Source: Parasponia andersonii (lineage: Eukaryota > Streptophyta > Magnoliopsida > Rosales > Cannabaceae). From it: a stretch of 64,000 bases of DNA. The stretch covers positions 1,383,675-1,447,674 of the forward strand of contig JXTB01000002.1 of the NCBI GenBank assembly GCA_002914805.1, given 5' to 3'. Made by a program: the position numbers and the translations under genes. Of the stretch, positions 23,870-35,960 are shown piece by piece (positions within the stretch are counted from its first letter, which is position 1; each line of letters opens with the position of its first letter). The notes beneath the pieces are model-generated. The model was not told the DNA's origin. It ran no database searches and saw only the letters and a program-made list of their open reading frames with translations.

Positions 23870-26159
23870 TTAAAAAAAAAAATCAACCTCTCTCTTTCTC
23901 TTCTCTCTCCCTTCGGTGTACCTCTCTCTACCTACCTTATTCTCTCTCTGTTTCTTTCTCGTCGAAGTCGCTGAAGAGGCAAAACTCAGGCGCCACCCAC
24001 CGGTCGTCGTCCGGAGGCAAGGAGCTCGAGAGCTGCAAATGTTTTCGGTCATGGGCGACTATTTCGACTACTGTTTGACCTCAAAATGGGCTCGTTTGAT
24101 TTATATCATCGCAAGGATCATTAAACTATATATTTCACGATTCCATTTTACCCGGTTTGAAAGTTGCCATTTTGGGTGTTTTGAGTTGAATTTTAGTTTT
24201 CGATCCAACCGTTAGATTTTGATTTTGTTGTCATTTTTGGAATATACTCAGAATATCGAGAACTTAGATATATATCTATATATATATATTTATTTATATA
24301 TTGACTATACTTGATGATCGACATGAAAAATAATATCTAACTGCTTAGATTTTATCTAGTTTTGTGTGACATCAGTCCGGTGGTAATTCAGACCTGAATT
24401 GGTCGATTTATATATCTAATTTAGCTATTTTGGACATTAGGAATTCAATGAAGAGGTCCATTCATTGATTCAAAGCTCTATTGAGAAGTTGATTTTTCCC
24501 AAGTTAGCGATTGAGGGCATAGAATTAGTTTCCGACCCTCCGAGCAATCGTCCAATATCACCATGAACATCTAATAGTGTAATCTCGCTATTCTGGTGAG
24601 GTAGGGATTCAGTTATCTCTTTTTTATGTTATTTTTGAATAAAACTTATTTTCTGCAACATATGAGAACAAACGTGATTTTATAATTTTAAAATATTTGT
24701 GATGGTATTGAATAGTATGATTTACATATTTGATTGTTCTTGAACTTTTCTGAGTACAGATTATTTTTGGATATGTTAAAATATGATTGTTATGCTGCAC
24801 ATTTTTTTCTATAAAATTTAATTAACCACTTTACTAAAAGGCAGAGCATCATTTGAATTTAAATTACTGCGTGGTTATTTTTGTACATCAATTTAGTACA
24901 CGTATTATAGGATCACACATGAGTCTCAGGTTAGCATCATAAAATTTTTATAGAGTGGCATTGCAGCCTCACCGATGGTTCAGAGTCTGTGAACTCATGC
25001 GGGGTATTTCTTCTGATTACCTCCTTATTTGACAGGCGTAGGCAATGCGGTTGCCCCTCCAAGTTTGGTAGGTGACACACGGGTATCTCCTCTAGTTATG
25101 AGCTAGGTGCCAAGTAGGCTATATGGCACACGTAGTACCAACACTCTGGTTTCCATTGATGAGAAGTGGTGAACTCATGGGTATAGGTAGATTTGTGTCA
25201 TCTATTTGTAGACTAATTGGTTTTTATATATCATGTTTTCTGTATATCTATATATATATGTGCATATGGATTATTAGTTTTTAGATATCATGTGTATATC
25301 TATATATATGTATGCGCATACGGATTATTAATTTTAGAAATCATATTTTCATATACATATATGTATATATATATATATATGGTTACATACATATGCATAT
25401 ACAGACTATTAGCTTTAGAAATGGATATGTATACGTATATACATATGGTTTCGTAAAAAAATATTTTTTGATTAAACTAATTATATAGGGACATTCTATC
25501 ACTAAAAAGGTTTTAATGAGGTAACAGTTTTCCTACTGAGCTTTCGAGCTCATCCCTTCTATTTTCCTTCTTTTCAGGTGTTCATTCGATTTAGTTGTTT
25601 CGACGGCTAGGAAGTCGTTCGGCTTACATATGCAGTCTTATTCTTATTCCTCTTCGTTTGGTTCTTATAACTTGTTCCATTCTTTTCATTTCTAACTGTT
25701 TAGTCAAGTTTGTTGTTTATGCTAAGTTAATATATAAAGATATATTTTTTACTATTTGAGGATTTGGTTTATAAACGGGAGCCTTTGGTTCCTAAGGAGA
25801 ATATTTTTAAAGATTTAAGTACTTGGAATTTTGACAAACTTAGTAAGATAAATTTTTGACATTTGAAAAATTTTTGACTTGGAATTCCAGATTTGAAAAA
25901 TTTATTAAATCAATACCATAGTTTTATTAAACTAAGTTTTTGTACTACTTAACTATATTTTCTTGATATTAAACTCGTGTATCTATTTTTATAAATTAAA
26001 ATAAAAATGAACTCATATTAATATAGAATTTCTAATGATTCAATGACTAAAATAAAAAATCTAAGTACTTGGTATCCTCTGAATTTTTGTAAAATTCTTT
26101 ATATATATTAATTTACACTCAAAATTGCCAAAAAGTCATGGTCTTGAATTTTGGGTCAT

Positions 26160-26163
<4 letters not shown>
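23870..26163 (+). repeat. Solo LTR or LTR remnant, related to the Tekay-like LTR at 39882-42056
   Basis: It shares with 40090-42056 a CT-rich stretch, then the order GGATCATTAAACTATATATT-like sequence, GAAAGTTGCCATTTTGGG, GATCCAACCGTTAGAT, a GGCGTAGGCAAT(G/T)CGGTTG block (near 25037) with GACACACGGGT, and the end TTTTGGGTCATAACA. No primer site or coding region follows, so it is a solo LTR or a remnant. The left border is uncertain because the first 100 bp do not align. It is much more diverged than the LTR pairs of the other elements, so it is old. Several (AT)n runs lie at 25240-25380. Confidence 0.7.
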
Positions 26164-26200
<37 letters not shown>

Positions 26201-26831
26201 TGATTTGAAGCATGGGTATGAGATGAAATAATACTGAAGATTATATTGGCAAAACAATGAGCGTGTTCTAATTTGTTTTTTCTTTCAATTGTAATATTGA
26301 TATTCTGCATATTTCTCATAGTTATCAGGCCATTTCTTTGGGATTGAAATCACTATGTTTGATTGTCTTTTCTGGAGTTCACTTCCGTTGAAGGACACAT
26401 ATTATAGCCATTAACTTTTCTTTCTTTAGTTTTATATTCCTTTAGAGTGACGAGCCAGGAAATCTTTTTAGAAGGGCATACACTAAAATTATTTTAGCTG
26501 ATTTTGAAACCATAATCGTGAAAATTCATGGGGGCCAAATAATTAATCCTTTTAGAAGGGTTGGTGGAAGAGGATAGACAATAAATTAGTGTACGTTAGG
26601 AAATAATTAGGGTAAAATTAGTGGCTACCAAATTCGAAATTTTAATTTAGAAGGTAATCTTAGAAATAGCGTGGAAAAAATAGAGAAGATGACAATAAAC
26701 TCAGTCTTTCATTAATTGAATTATTTTAATAAAGGGTCTAAATCTATCACAAATAACTGTTATTAGAAAAAGTCTTTGAGGTAGTACTGCAGACTAGTTG
26801 TTATTAGATGAAATAAAGTCTTAAAAATACT
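26164..26831. other. Intergenic DNA, nothing recognised
   Basis: It starts with a (TA)n microsatellite (26163-26194) and continues as AT-rich unique sequence with no supported gene. Confidence 0.5.
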
Positions 26832-27011
26832 TTTGACGAAGTGAGTTGGCTCAAGTGGTAAGAACACCCACTATCTAGAATTTTAGTCTTAGGTTTGAGT
26901 CACACCAGGGGTAAGTGTAGGTGTGAAAGCTTATTATCCCTAATCAGGTGGGTGGAGATTGGATAACAGTATGTATTTTTTTTAATTCATTAGTTAAGTC
27001 CCACTTTAAAA
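26832..27011 (+). mobile_element. tRNA-derived SINE with target-site duplication
   Basis: A pol III A box (TGGCTCAAGTGG, near 26848) and B box (GGTTTGAGTCACACC, near 26894) are spaced as in tRNA-derived SINEs. The body then has GTGTGAAAGCTTATTATCCC and GGGTGGAGATTGGATAACAG, and a T-rich tail follows. AAAAATACT occurs on both sides (26823-26831 and 27012-27020), a 9-bp target duplication. There is no coding capacity; such elements move with LINE enzymes. Confidence 0.8.
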
Positions 27012-27654
27012 AAAAATACTAAGAAATACGTTGTTGATAAAATCATAAGATTTCGTAATATAGTATTTTATTAATATTGTGTTTTGAGAAAATCAATTAT
27101 GACCGTATATAATACAAAATATTTAAATAAGACAAGAGTCAAATGGAAGTAAGAAATAAAGAAGAGGAACAACTCAGCATTACATGGATCCATATACATT
27201 AAGAAGCTTTTTTCTTTTTTAAATGCTGTCTATTTTAAAACTGATAGCATGTGATGCATGGTTTGTGAGGGCTAAATTTTATAAACTCGAATATACTAAA
27301 ACTATTATATATGGGGTCAACATACTATTAATTGGCCACGAATTTATTTATAATTAATTAATGTCATATTAGCATAGACTTGATTCCTATATCACGGTTT
27401 TTCGCGGCTTTTGTCCGATATAATGTCATCATCTTAATCAATAGCATAAACATAGAAATATTCCGTTTACCCGGGCTAGCGAAAAGCTATTTATTTTTAT
27501 TTTTAACCCGGTCGTCACATAGATGTATAGAAAAATTAAGTACCTTTCAGTTATATATATACCAATAACATCGCAGAGAAAATCAGTACTAGCGCCATCC
27601 ATATGATTTATGTTGACCGTCAATGTTACTATAAAACTAAGTTACGTTTTTTTT

Positions 27655-28114
27655 TGTTGGAAAGTAAAATAAACTTTATTATTCACTCAAATACTTTTAC
27701 AAGAGAAAATTCTCAACTTCACTCTTCAAGCTCACTCACTCACTCATTAGAAGCTATGCTTCTTTCTCTCTTCTCTTCACTCTTAGAAGTTTTGCTTCTT
27801 ACTTGATGCTTAGAACTCAAATAGGGAGGGGCATTTATACTACATGAGAAATAATGAGAACCACACAAATAAATAATTACAAAAATCCTTAAACTACACA
27901 TATTTTCTTCTACACACTTCTAATAATAATCAAATAATTCACATGTAAAAAGCTAATATCTACCTAACACTAGAAGATTTTAGGTGGAAGGCTTCTTTAA
28001 TTTGGACTTGGGCTTTTCTTTTGAGTTTTGCACTTGGGCTAACTCCAACTTATTGGGCCTCATGTTGATGGGCTTAAATATTTCTTATGGGCTTAAACAA
28101 GTTTATTTTCAACA
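27655..28114 (-). repeat. Copia 3' LTR
   Basis: 460 bp, TG...CA bounded. It is followed on the inner side by a C run on the plus strand (28115-28123), the polypurine tract of the minus-strand element. A TATA-like GTATAAATG lies on the minus strand near 27835. Confidence 0.92.
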
Positions 28115-29830
28115 CCCCCCCTTAAACTTGTTTTATAATACCAAGTAAATTTCTTAATCTTATAAAGTCTTCAAACTTGAGTGGCTTGGTGAAAATATCA
28201 GCAATTTGATCATGTGATCTCACATACTCCAATTGTACTTATTTGTTTGCAACACCTTCTCTTATGTAATGATAGCGAGTATCCATATCCTTACTTCGAT
28301 CATGAAATACTGGATTTTTGGCCAAAGCTATTGCTGACTTATTGTCAATACAAATCTCCATTAGCTCCTTTTGAGGCATTTTTAACTCTTTCAACAACTT
28401 TCTTAGCCAGATTGCATGACTAACACATGACGTAGTAGGTACATACTCAGCTTCGCATGTTGAAAGGGTGACAATCGGTTGTTTCTTAGATACCTAAGTG
28501 AAGGCAGTTTCTCCCATGAAAAACACAAAACCAGTTGTGCTTTTTCGATCATCAGTATCTCCGGCCCAATCACTATTACTGTAACCAACGAGTTTGTAAT
28601 AATTAGAAACTGAATAGAACAAGCCAAGATTGATCGTACCTTTTAGGTAACGGAGAATTCTCTTTGCAGCTTTGAAGTGAGTAGTTGTTGGAGTTTTCAT
28701 GTAACGACTCACTAGTCCAGTTGCATAGAGAATATCAGGCCTTGTACATGTCAAGTACCTAAGGTATCCAATAAGGCTCTTAAAAGTGTTGGATCCATCT
28801 TTTTTGCTTCATCATCTTTGAATAATTTTATTCCACACTCCACTGGTGTACTTATTGGCTCACAATCATTCATATTGAACTTCTTCAGGATCTCCTTTGT
28901 ATAGCTTTCTTGGGAGATAAAGAAGCCTTCTTCCTATTGCTTGACCTCTATGCCGAGGTAATATGCCATAAGTCCAATTTCTGTCATTTCAAACTCATGC
29001 GTCATTACTCTCTTGATTTCGTCAAACATCCTTGGATTACTTCTGGTGAATATGAGATCATCCACATACAAGCATACGATCAAAATATCTTCATCTTTAG
29101 TCTTAACATAGAGAGCATATTTATAAGGGCACTTAATGAATCCATTCTCTTGGAAATATTTGTCAACTCGACTGTTCCATGCTCTTGGTACTTGCTTTAG
29201 ACCGTAAAGAGTCTTCTTCAACTTCAAAACCTTATCTTTATATCCTTTTATCTCATAACCTAATGGTTGTTGGATATAAACCTCTTCTTCAAGAACTCCA
29301 TTTAGAAATGCGGACTTTACATCTATCTGATGAATCTTCCATTTGTTCTAAGCAGCAAGAGAAATAATTAGTCTTATAGTTTCCAATCATGCAACAGGAG
29401 CAAATATCTCGTCGTAGTCAATGCCGGCTCTTTGACTATAGCCTTTCGCGACTAGCCTTGCTTTGTATCTTTCTACCTCTCCATTGGCATTTTTCTTCAC
29501 CTTGTACACCCATTTTACACCGATAGCTTTATGACCTTTAGGAAGAGTGGATAGTTCCCAAGTGTCATTCTTCTCTATGGCTTTGACTTCTTCATCCATC
29601 ACATTTCTCCATTTCTCATCTTGTACAGCCTCTTGGAAGTTCACCGGTTCACAATCAGCAAATAGACAAAATAGAGTGAAGTTTTCAAGTCTATCAGTCA
29701 CCTCATATAGATCTTCAAGACTTCTTGTACGTTCTTCATGCCTCTCAGTTAAGAAAGATGGAGGTGAATCTTCATGAGTGGAAGATGTCGGTGAGGAAGA
29801 TGGAGTAATAGCCTCTTGATGCACTTCTCT
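28115..29830 (-). mobile_element. Copia reverse transcriptase and RNase H region (fossil)
   Basis: Reverse transcriptase begins around 29690 ([52 protein letters not shown]). The catalytic YVDDL is at about 29055. RNase H-side sequence ([42 protein letters not shown]) lies at 28500-28750, and the rest runs to the purine tract. The region is broken. Confidence 0.88.
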
Positions 29831-29899
29831 TGCTTGCTCTACTAGTGTTTCTATATCTTCAAATTGTGGAAAGAAATTGTAGTTATTTATTTGAGAGCC

Positions 29900-31240
29900 A
29901 AAGTCTCATTCACCTTCTTCATCGAATATTATATCTCGACTGATGATTACTTTTCCATTGTTAGGATTGTATAACTTATATCCTTTAGAGTTGGTGTCGT
30001 AGCCGATGAAAATGAACCTCTCGCTTTTATCATCAAGCTTGGTTCTATATTCGTCTGGTACATGCACATGGGCTATGCTTCCAAAGACTCTCAAGTGAGA
30101 GATCCCAGGCTTCCTTCCGCTCCATGCTTCTTGTGGTGTCTTTCCCCACACACTTCTTGTTGGAGATCGATTGGACAAGTAAACTGCGCAGGCAACAGCT
30201 TCTGCCCACAACTCTTTGGGTAATCTCTTACTTTTCAGCATGCTTCGAGCTATGTTGAGGATGGTCCGGTTCTTCCTTTCTGCCACGCCATTTTGTTGAA
30301 GGGATCTTGGAACAGTTAAAGGTCGTCGAATTCCATTTGCTTCGCAGAATTCTTGGAACTCTTTTGAAGTGAATTCTCCTCCTCTATCAGATCTCATGGC
30401 TTTGATCTGAAGACCGCTTTCCTTCTCTACAGCAGCCTTGAACTTCTTGAAAGCTTCAAAGACTTCTGAATTTTGCTTCAAGAAATAAACCCAAGTCTTT
30501 CTTGAGAAATCATCAATAAAAAGCAAGAAGTAGTTACTCTTACCGAAAGAACTTGGTTTGATAGGACCGCACACATCTGTATGCACGAGCTCTAGTGGCT
30601 TTTGGGCTCTTGAATTCGACTCTTTTGGAAAGCTTTTCCTGAATTGCTTCCCGAGTAAACATCCTTCACAAAGTTGATCAGGATGATTGATGCATGGCAA
30701 GCCTCTCACCATTTCTTTCTTAGACAGTAGCTCTAGTCCTCCAAAGTTGAGATGTCCGAATCTCAAATGCCTTAGCCATGATGAATCCTTGTAACATGCT
30801 TTCAGACATTTTGCCATATCATTTTGAATGTTCAATAAGAACATTCTATTTCTTGATATAGGCACCTTGGCAATCAAGTTCATATTGTTATCTCTTATTG
30901 AAAGACTATAATCTTTCAAGGAATATCATAGCCTTTCTCTAAGAGTTGTCCCAAACTCAAGATGTTTGTATTCATTGTGGGTACAAAATAAACATTTGAA
31001 ATGAATTGATGCCCCCCATTTTTTAAGTGGATAAGAATTTTACCTTTTCCTTTTACCGCTACTTTTGAATCATCACCGAAGGAAACACTCCCACTGATTA
31101 ATTCATCAAGCTCTATAAACATTGATCGATGCCCACACATATGATTGCTAGCACCGGTATCAAGATACCATGTGTTGTCTTGTCCTCCATTGTTGTCTTT
31201 ATATGCTAGTAGTACGGTGCCATTTTCTTCCATTTTTTCT
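29900..31240 (-). mobile_element. Copia protease and integrase region (fossil)
   Basis: The protease active site is WYLDTGASNHMCG at about 31130-31170. The pre-integrase zinc part (HLRFGHLNFGGL, CEGCLLGKQ) is at about 30640-30780. The integrase core has HTDVCGP, DDFSRKTWVYF, SDRGGEF and NGVAERKNRT (30230-30590), which covers the D,D,E residues. It ends in the usual RVFGSIAHVHVP part. Confidence 0.9.
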
Positions 31241-31249
31241 TCAACGTAA

Positions 31250-32196
31250 TTGACTTTCTCTTCAATTCTGCTATTGGGTATTCTACACTCTCTAGCATAA
31301 TGTCCAAACTTGTGACAATTGAAATATTCAAATTGAGACTTTTCAAGCCTTCAGTTCATTCGACCTCTACCACGACCACTTGTAGAGCTTTCTCCTCTTT
31401 CAAAATTGTTGATATGATAATTGTGGTTGTTGGAATTCCAACCTCGTCCACGACCTCGACTTATATCACATCCTTGTCCTCGGGCTTGTCCTCTACAACG
31501 ACCACGTTGACTTTTTTCGCTATATTGGCTATCTTCTTTCTCTGTAAGTTGTGTCTTGAGAAGTTGCTCCTTCAAATTTATATTCTTCTTTTTCTTTTCC
31601 TCGTGAGCTTGGAAAGAACCCAAGAGTTGTTCTATTATCATGGCTCCCAAATCTTTAGTTTCTTCGATGACAATAACAATATTCTTGAACTTTGGGTCTA
31701 ACGATTGAAGAATTTTTTCCATAATCGTAACATTTTCAAGTTTCTCACCATTTCTCTTCATTTGATTGGAAATGGTTAGAACTCTTGAAAAATAGTCAGA
31801 AACTGACTCAGTCTCTATCATATGTAACAAATCAAACGCTCCTCTTAGAGTTTGAAGGCGGACCTTTTTAACCTTTTCTTCTCCCTTGAATGAAATTTGA
31901 AGTTTCTCTCATGCTTCCTTAGCGGAGGTTGCACTTGAGATTTTCTCAAACCCGTCGTCATCTAAGGCTTGGTAAATGAGGAAGAGAGCTTTTTTGTCTT
32001 TCTTTCTTGAATCTTTTAAACTATCCTTCTGTGTTGAAGATAGTGTTGACTCATCTCTTGGCTCTTCTTAGCCTTTCTCTACTACTTCCCAAACATCATG
32101 TGCTCCAAGGAGGACTTTCATTTTGATAGTCCAATTATCAAAGTTATTATCTTGAAGTGGTGGAACTTGAAGAGATGTTAAACTGCCGGTAGCCAT
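31250..32196 (-). mobile_element. Copia gag region (fossil)
   Basis: The start ATGGCTACCGGCAG at 32196 is followed by the copia gag family pattern (SVSDYFSRVLTISNQMK, ILQSLDPKFKNIV), an Arg/Gly-rich tail (31400-31480) and a knuckle near 31310 (CHKFGHYAREC). Confidence 0.85.
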
Positions 32197-32667
32197 AACT
32201 CTTAACGGAGTAAGTTTTTGGAAATTTCGACTACACGGATAGATCCAGAATGCCGAAAAATCTTAAGATTGACTTGTATATCGACCTAGTCAAAGTCAAT
32301 AGTCAAAGTCAACGCTTGGTCAACGGTCAACAGCTGGTCAACGGCTCTGACGGCTCGGCTTTGATGGCTTGGTCAACAGCTCTGACGGCTCGGTCAAATG
32401 ACTCTGACTCGGCTCAACTCAGTGAGTTGACTCAGTTTATGGCAGCAAACTTCCAATGACTCGTTCTGACACGTTCCGATAACGATTGGGCTGATTTTTA
32501 TGGTCGTGTGTTCGTCTCGTCGAGCTCTTCGATTTGATATATAATAGTAGTATGTTTGGAACAAATAGCTAATACTCTAAATCTCAAGAATTCTTTTCTG
32601 ATGTGGAAGATCAGTCAAAGCTGCAACCACAAAGCATACTTAGAATTTTAAGAGAACTCACAACCTT

Positions 32668-32679
32668 GCTCTGATATCA
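32668..32679 (-). other. Primer binding site, initiator tRNA-Met type
   Basis: Minus-strand TGATATCAGAGC, one mismatch from TGGTATCAGAGC, three bases inside the 5' LTR. Confidence 0.85.
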
Positions 32680-32682
32680 CTT

Positions 32683-33138
32683 TGTTGGAAAGTAAAACAA
32701 ACTTTATTATTCACTCAAATACTTTTACAAGAGAAAATTCTCAACTTCACTCTTCAAGCTCACTCACTCACTAGAAGTTACGCTTCTTTCTCTCTTCTCT
32801 TCACTCTTAGAAGCTTTGCTTCTTACTTGATGCTTAGAACTCAAATGAGGAGGGGTATTTATACTACATGAGAAACAATGAGAACCACACAAATAAATAA
32901 TTACAAAAATTATTAAACCACACATATTTTCTTCTATACACTTCTAATAATAATCAAATAATTCACATATAAAAAGCTAATATCTACCTAACACTAGAAG
33001 ATTTTAGGTAGAAGGCTTCTTTAATTTGGACTTGGGTTTTTCTTTTGAGTTTTGCACTTGGACTAACTCCAACTTATTGAGCCTCATGTTGATGGGCTTA
33101 AATATTTCTTATGGGCTGAAACAAGTTTATTTTCAACA
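32683..33138 (-). repeat. Copia 5' LTR
   Basis: 456 bp, TGTTGGAAAG to TTTTCAACA, with about 18 substitutions and one 4-bp indel against 27655-28114. Confidence 0.92.
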
Positions 33139-34723
33139 CTTTTGTTAAGTTAATTTTCAAATTTCAACTTCTATATTTTATACTTGCTTCAACCAGTTTT
33201 GACCAACCGAAGAGATTTGGGAATCCCCCAGAAGAATAATTAATGCTCAGCAAGCTATGGATTCGAGGTAGTCTCATATATGGCTCCACAGTTTATACAC
33301 ATATTTGTTTGGTAGTTAAAAATTAATTTTTGGCAACATGAAATTTTCACTGCTGAAAAGTCTGTTAGATTACTACCAAATAAATAAATAGTACCAGAAG
33401 CCCTTTACTTTGCTACTAACATTTTCTGAAGCAAAAACTCTCAAAATCCACTAACAAGGAGAAAGTATATTGGCGTCCAAAACCCAAGACCAATGCGTTA
33501 CTACCAGGATTTATGACCTTTTGATACTAACTTCTGGTGGGGGTAGCCGAAAAAAAAAATGATATTGCATATTTTAGTTACTACATTATAGTAGCAGAAT
33601 ACGTTGTTACGCAGTATTTCTAAATGTGGTTGATAAAATCATAAGATTTCGTTATATAATATTTTATTAATATTGTGTTTTGAGAAAAATCAATTATGAC
33701 CGTATATAGTACAAAATGTTTAAATAAGACAAGAGTCAAATGGAACTAAGAAATAAAGAAGAGGAACAACTCAGCATTACATCGATCCATATACATTAAG
33801 AAACTTTTTTTTTTTATTTTAAATGCTGTCTATTTTAAAACTAATAGCATGTGATGCATGGTTTGCGAGGGCTAAATTTTATAAGCTCGAATATACTAAA
33901 ACTATTATATATGGGGTCAACATACTATTAATTGGCCACGAATTTATTTATAATTAATTAATGTCATATTAGCATAGACTTGAGTCCTATATCACGGTTT
34001 TTTGCGGCTTTTGTCCGATATAATGTCATCATCTTAATCAATAGCATAAACATAGAAATATATCGTTTACCCGGGCTAGCGAAAAGCTATTTATTTTTAT
34101 TTTTAACCCGGTCGTCACATAGATATTTAGAAAAATTAAGTAACTTTTAGCTATATATATACCAATAACATCGCAGAGAAAATCAGTAGTAGCGCCATCC
34201 TTATGATTTATGTTGACTGTCAATGTTACTATAAAACTAAGTTACGTGCCTCTTTTGTCCGTAATTTATTTAGAAGGTTTTCAAATTTCAACTTCTATAT
34301 TTTATACTTGCTTCAAACAATTTTGACCAACCGAAGAGATTTGGGAATCCCCCAGAAGAATAATTAATTCTCAGCAAGCTATGGATTCGAGGTAGTCTCA
34401 TATATGGCTCCACAGTTTATACACATATTTGGTTGGTGGTTAAAAATTAATTTTTGGCAACATGAAATTTTCGCTGCTGAAAAGTCTGGTAGATTACTAC
34501 CAAATAAATAGATAGTACGAAAAGCCCTTTACTTTGCTACTAACATTTTCTGAAGCAAAAACTCAAAAAATCCACTAACAAGGAGAAAGTGTATTGGCGT
34601 CCAAAACCCAAGACCAATGTGTTACTACCAGGATTTATGACCTTTTGATACTAACTTCTGGTAGGGGTAGCCGGAAAAAAAATGATATTGCATATTTTAT
34701 TTACTATATTATAGTAGCAGAAT

Positions 34724-35915
34724 CTCCTTAAAAATAAAAATAAAAATAAAATAAAACAGTCAATTGGGAAAATGGTGGAGGAAGGTGGAATTGGAGAGAG
34801 AGTCCTGCTTTCTTATTAGTTGCGCCCAAGTGAAGTAAATTTCTACTCCATCCTTACAATGACCGACGTCCAACTTTCGTTCCCTTGTATGTTTTGTAGT
34901 TTATGTAATTAATTAATTAATTTAAATCAAATATGGTCTAAATTTTAATTAAATGGATTTAGAATATGGCTAACCCCGGTGGTATTTTCATTTCATATTG
35001 GCTATAGTTTCAATGCGTGAATCACGATGCAACGAATATTTTTCATTATATATTTCTTAGATATTTTTTCCCCCATGAGAATCTGTTCATTTATATATAT
35101 ATATATATATATTCCCCTCTTCCCTACCTTGTGGGACAGTTTGGATTACGTGGAGCGGAAATATACTACTATTTAATGGTACATGATTAGTAATTAAAAT
35201 ATTGTTTTGGTATAATTGAAGAGTACTCTAACTATGCTACCGATTTGCAGTAACTGCTTGGGGTGCCAAATTCTTAATTTTAACGATTAGACAAGTTTTT
35301 TTTTTGAAAAAAAAGTACTGTAGAATATTTTAAAGTAAATTCGATAATTTGGCTTTCAATTAGTTTTCATTGAATTTACAGAAGGGATAGCTGGAAACTG
35401 ATTTGTCATTTTGACGAAGTACACAGTTATATGAATTCATAAAAAATAAACACAAGAACAAAACAAATATCTTGCTAAAACACATGGGATTGTTGGTATT
35501 ATTTTAATTTTCACACTTTATTTAATTGAAAGCTCGTGAGATGTTGCAAAGAAACTTCACCAATAATATAGAATTGAAATATTATCCTAATTCATCGAAT
35601 CTGCTGCCACAAAACTCAAAAATAAGAATGCTAGATCAGGACAAGATTAAACGACAAATTTCCTCCAAAACGATCTAATTCACTGTGGAACACGTTCTTC
35701 TCCGTATATAATATATACCGTGCTGTAGATGACCGGAGACTCGAATTTGTGTATATACATGTATAATCAGTTTTTTTTTGGGGGGGAAATATGTATTACA
35801 TATATGTAGACAAGTGGTCCTAATTAGGTTCAATTATTTTATATACACATAAAGGCATGATCGTGTTCTAGTCTCTAGCCTACTCTATCCTTATCCTGTG
35901 TATATATATGCCCAA

Positions 35916-35960
<45 letters not shown>

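Larger units (their letters stand above)
27655..33138 (-). mobile_element. Ty1/copia LTR retrotransposon, Tnt1/Tork-like (fossil, few breaks)
   Basis: Both LTRs (27655-28114 and 32683-33138) start TGTTGGAAAG and end TTTTCAACA and are about 96% alike by eye, suggesting an age between one and two million years under an assumed plant rate. Minus-strand order: initiator-Met primer site, gag, protease, integrase, reverse transcriptase, RNase H, purine tract. That order (integrase before reverse transcriptase) is diagnostic for Ty1/copia. It is complete in structure but has a few breaks in its coding part. Target duplication is imperfect (TTTTT on the left, CTTTT on the right; the empty site in the neighbouring repeat unit has CTTTT at 34252-34256). 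Confidence 0.93.
27025..34723. repeat. 1.1-kb head-to-tail duplication, first copy split by a Ty1/copia insertion
   Basis: Unit 1 is 27025-27654 joined to 33139-33596; unit 2 is 33597-34723. Both start AATACGTTGTT, contain GTTGATAAAATCATAAGATT, GGGGTCAACATACTATTAAT and CGGGCTAGCGAAAAGCTATT, and end near ATTATAGTAGCAGAAT. Identity is about 95% by eye. Unit 2 keeps the unoccupied site at 34241-34266, where unit 1 has the retrotransposon. I see no gene in either unit. Confidence 0.9.

Noticed and set aside
23916-24215. 99-codon frame with IIARIIKLYIS likeness to 40011-40472
   Set aside because: Both lie at equivalent places in related LTRs; the likeness is shared LTR sequence, not a gene family.
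26840-26910. A tRNA gene
   Set aside because: Only the A and B boxes fit; no cloverleaf with anticodon arm can be drawn, and the body, tail and target duplications are those of a SINE.
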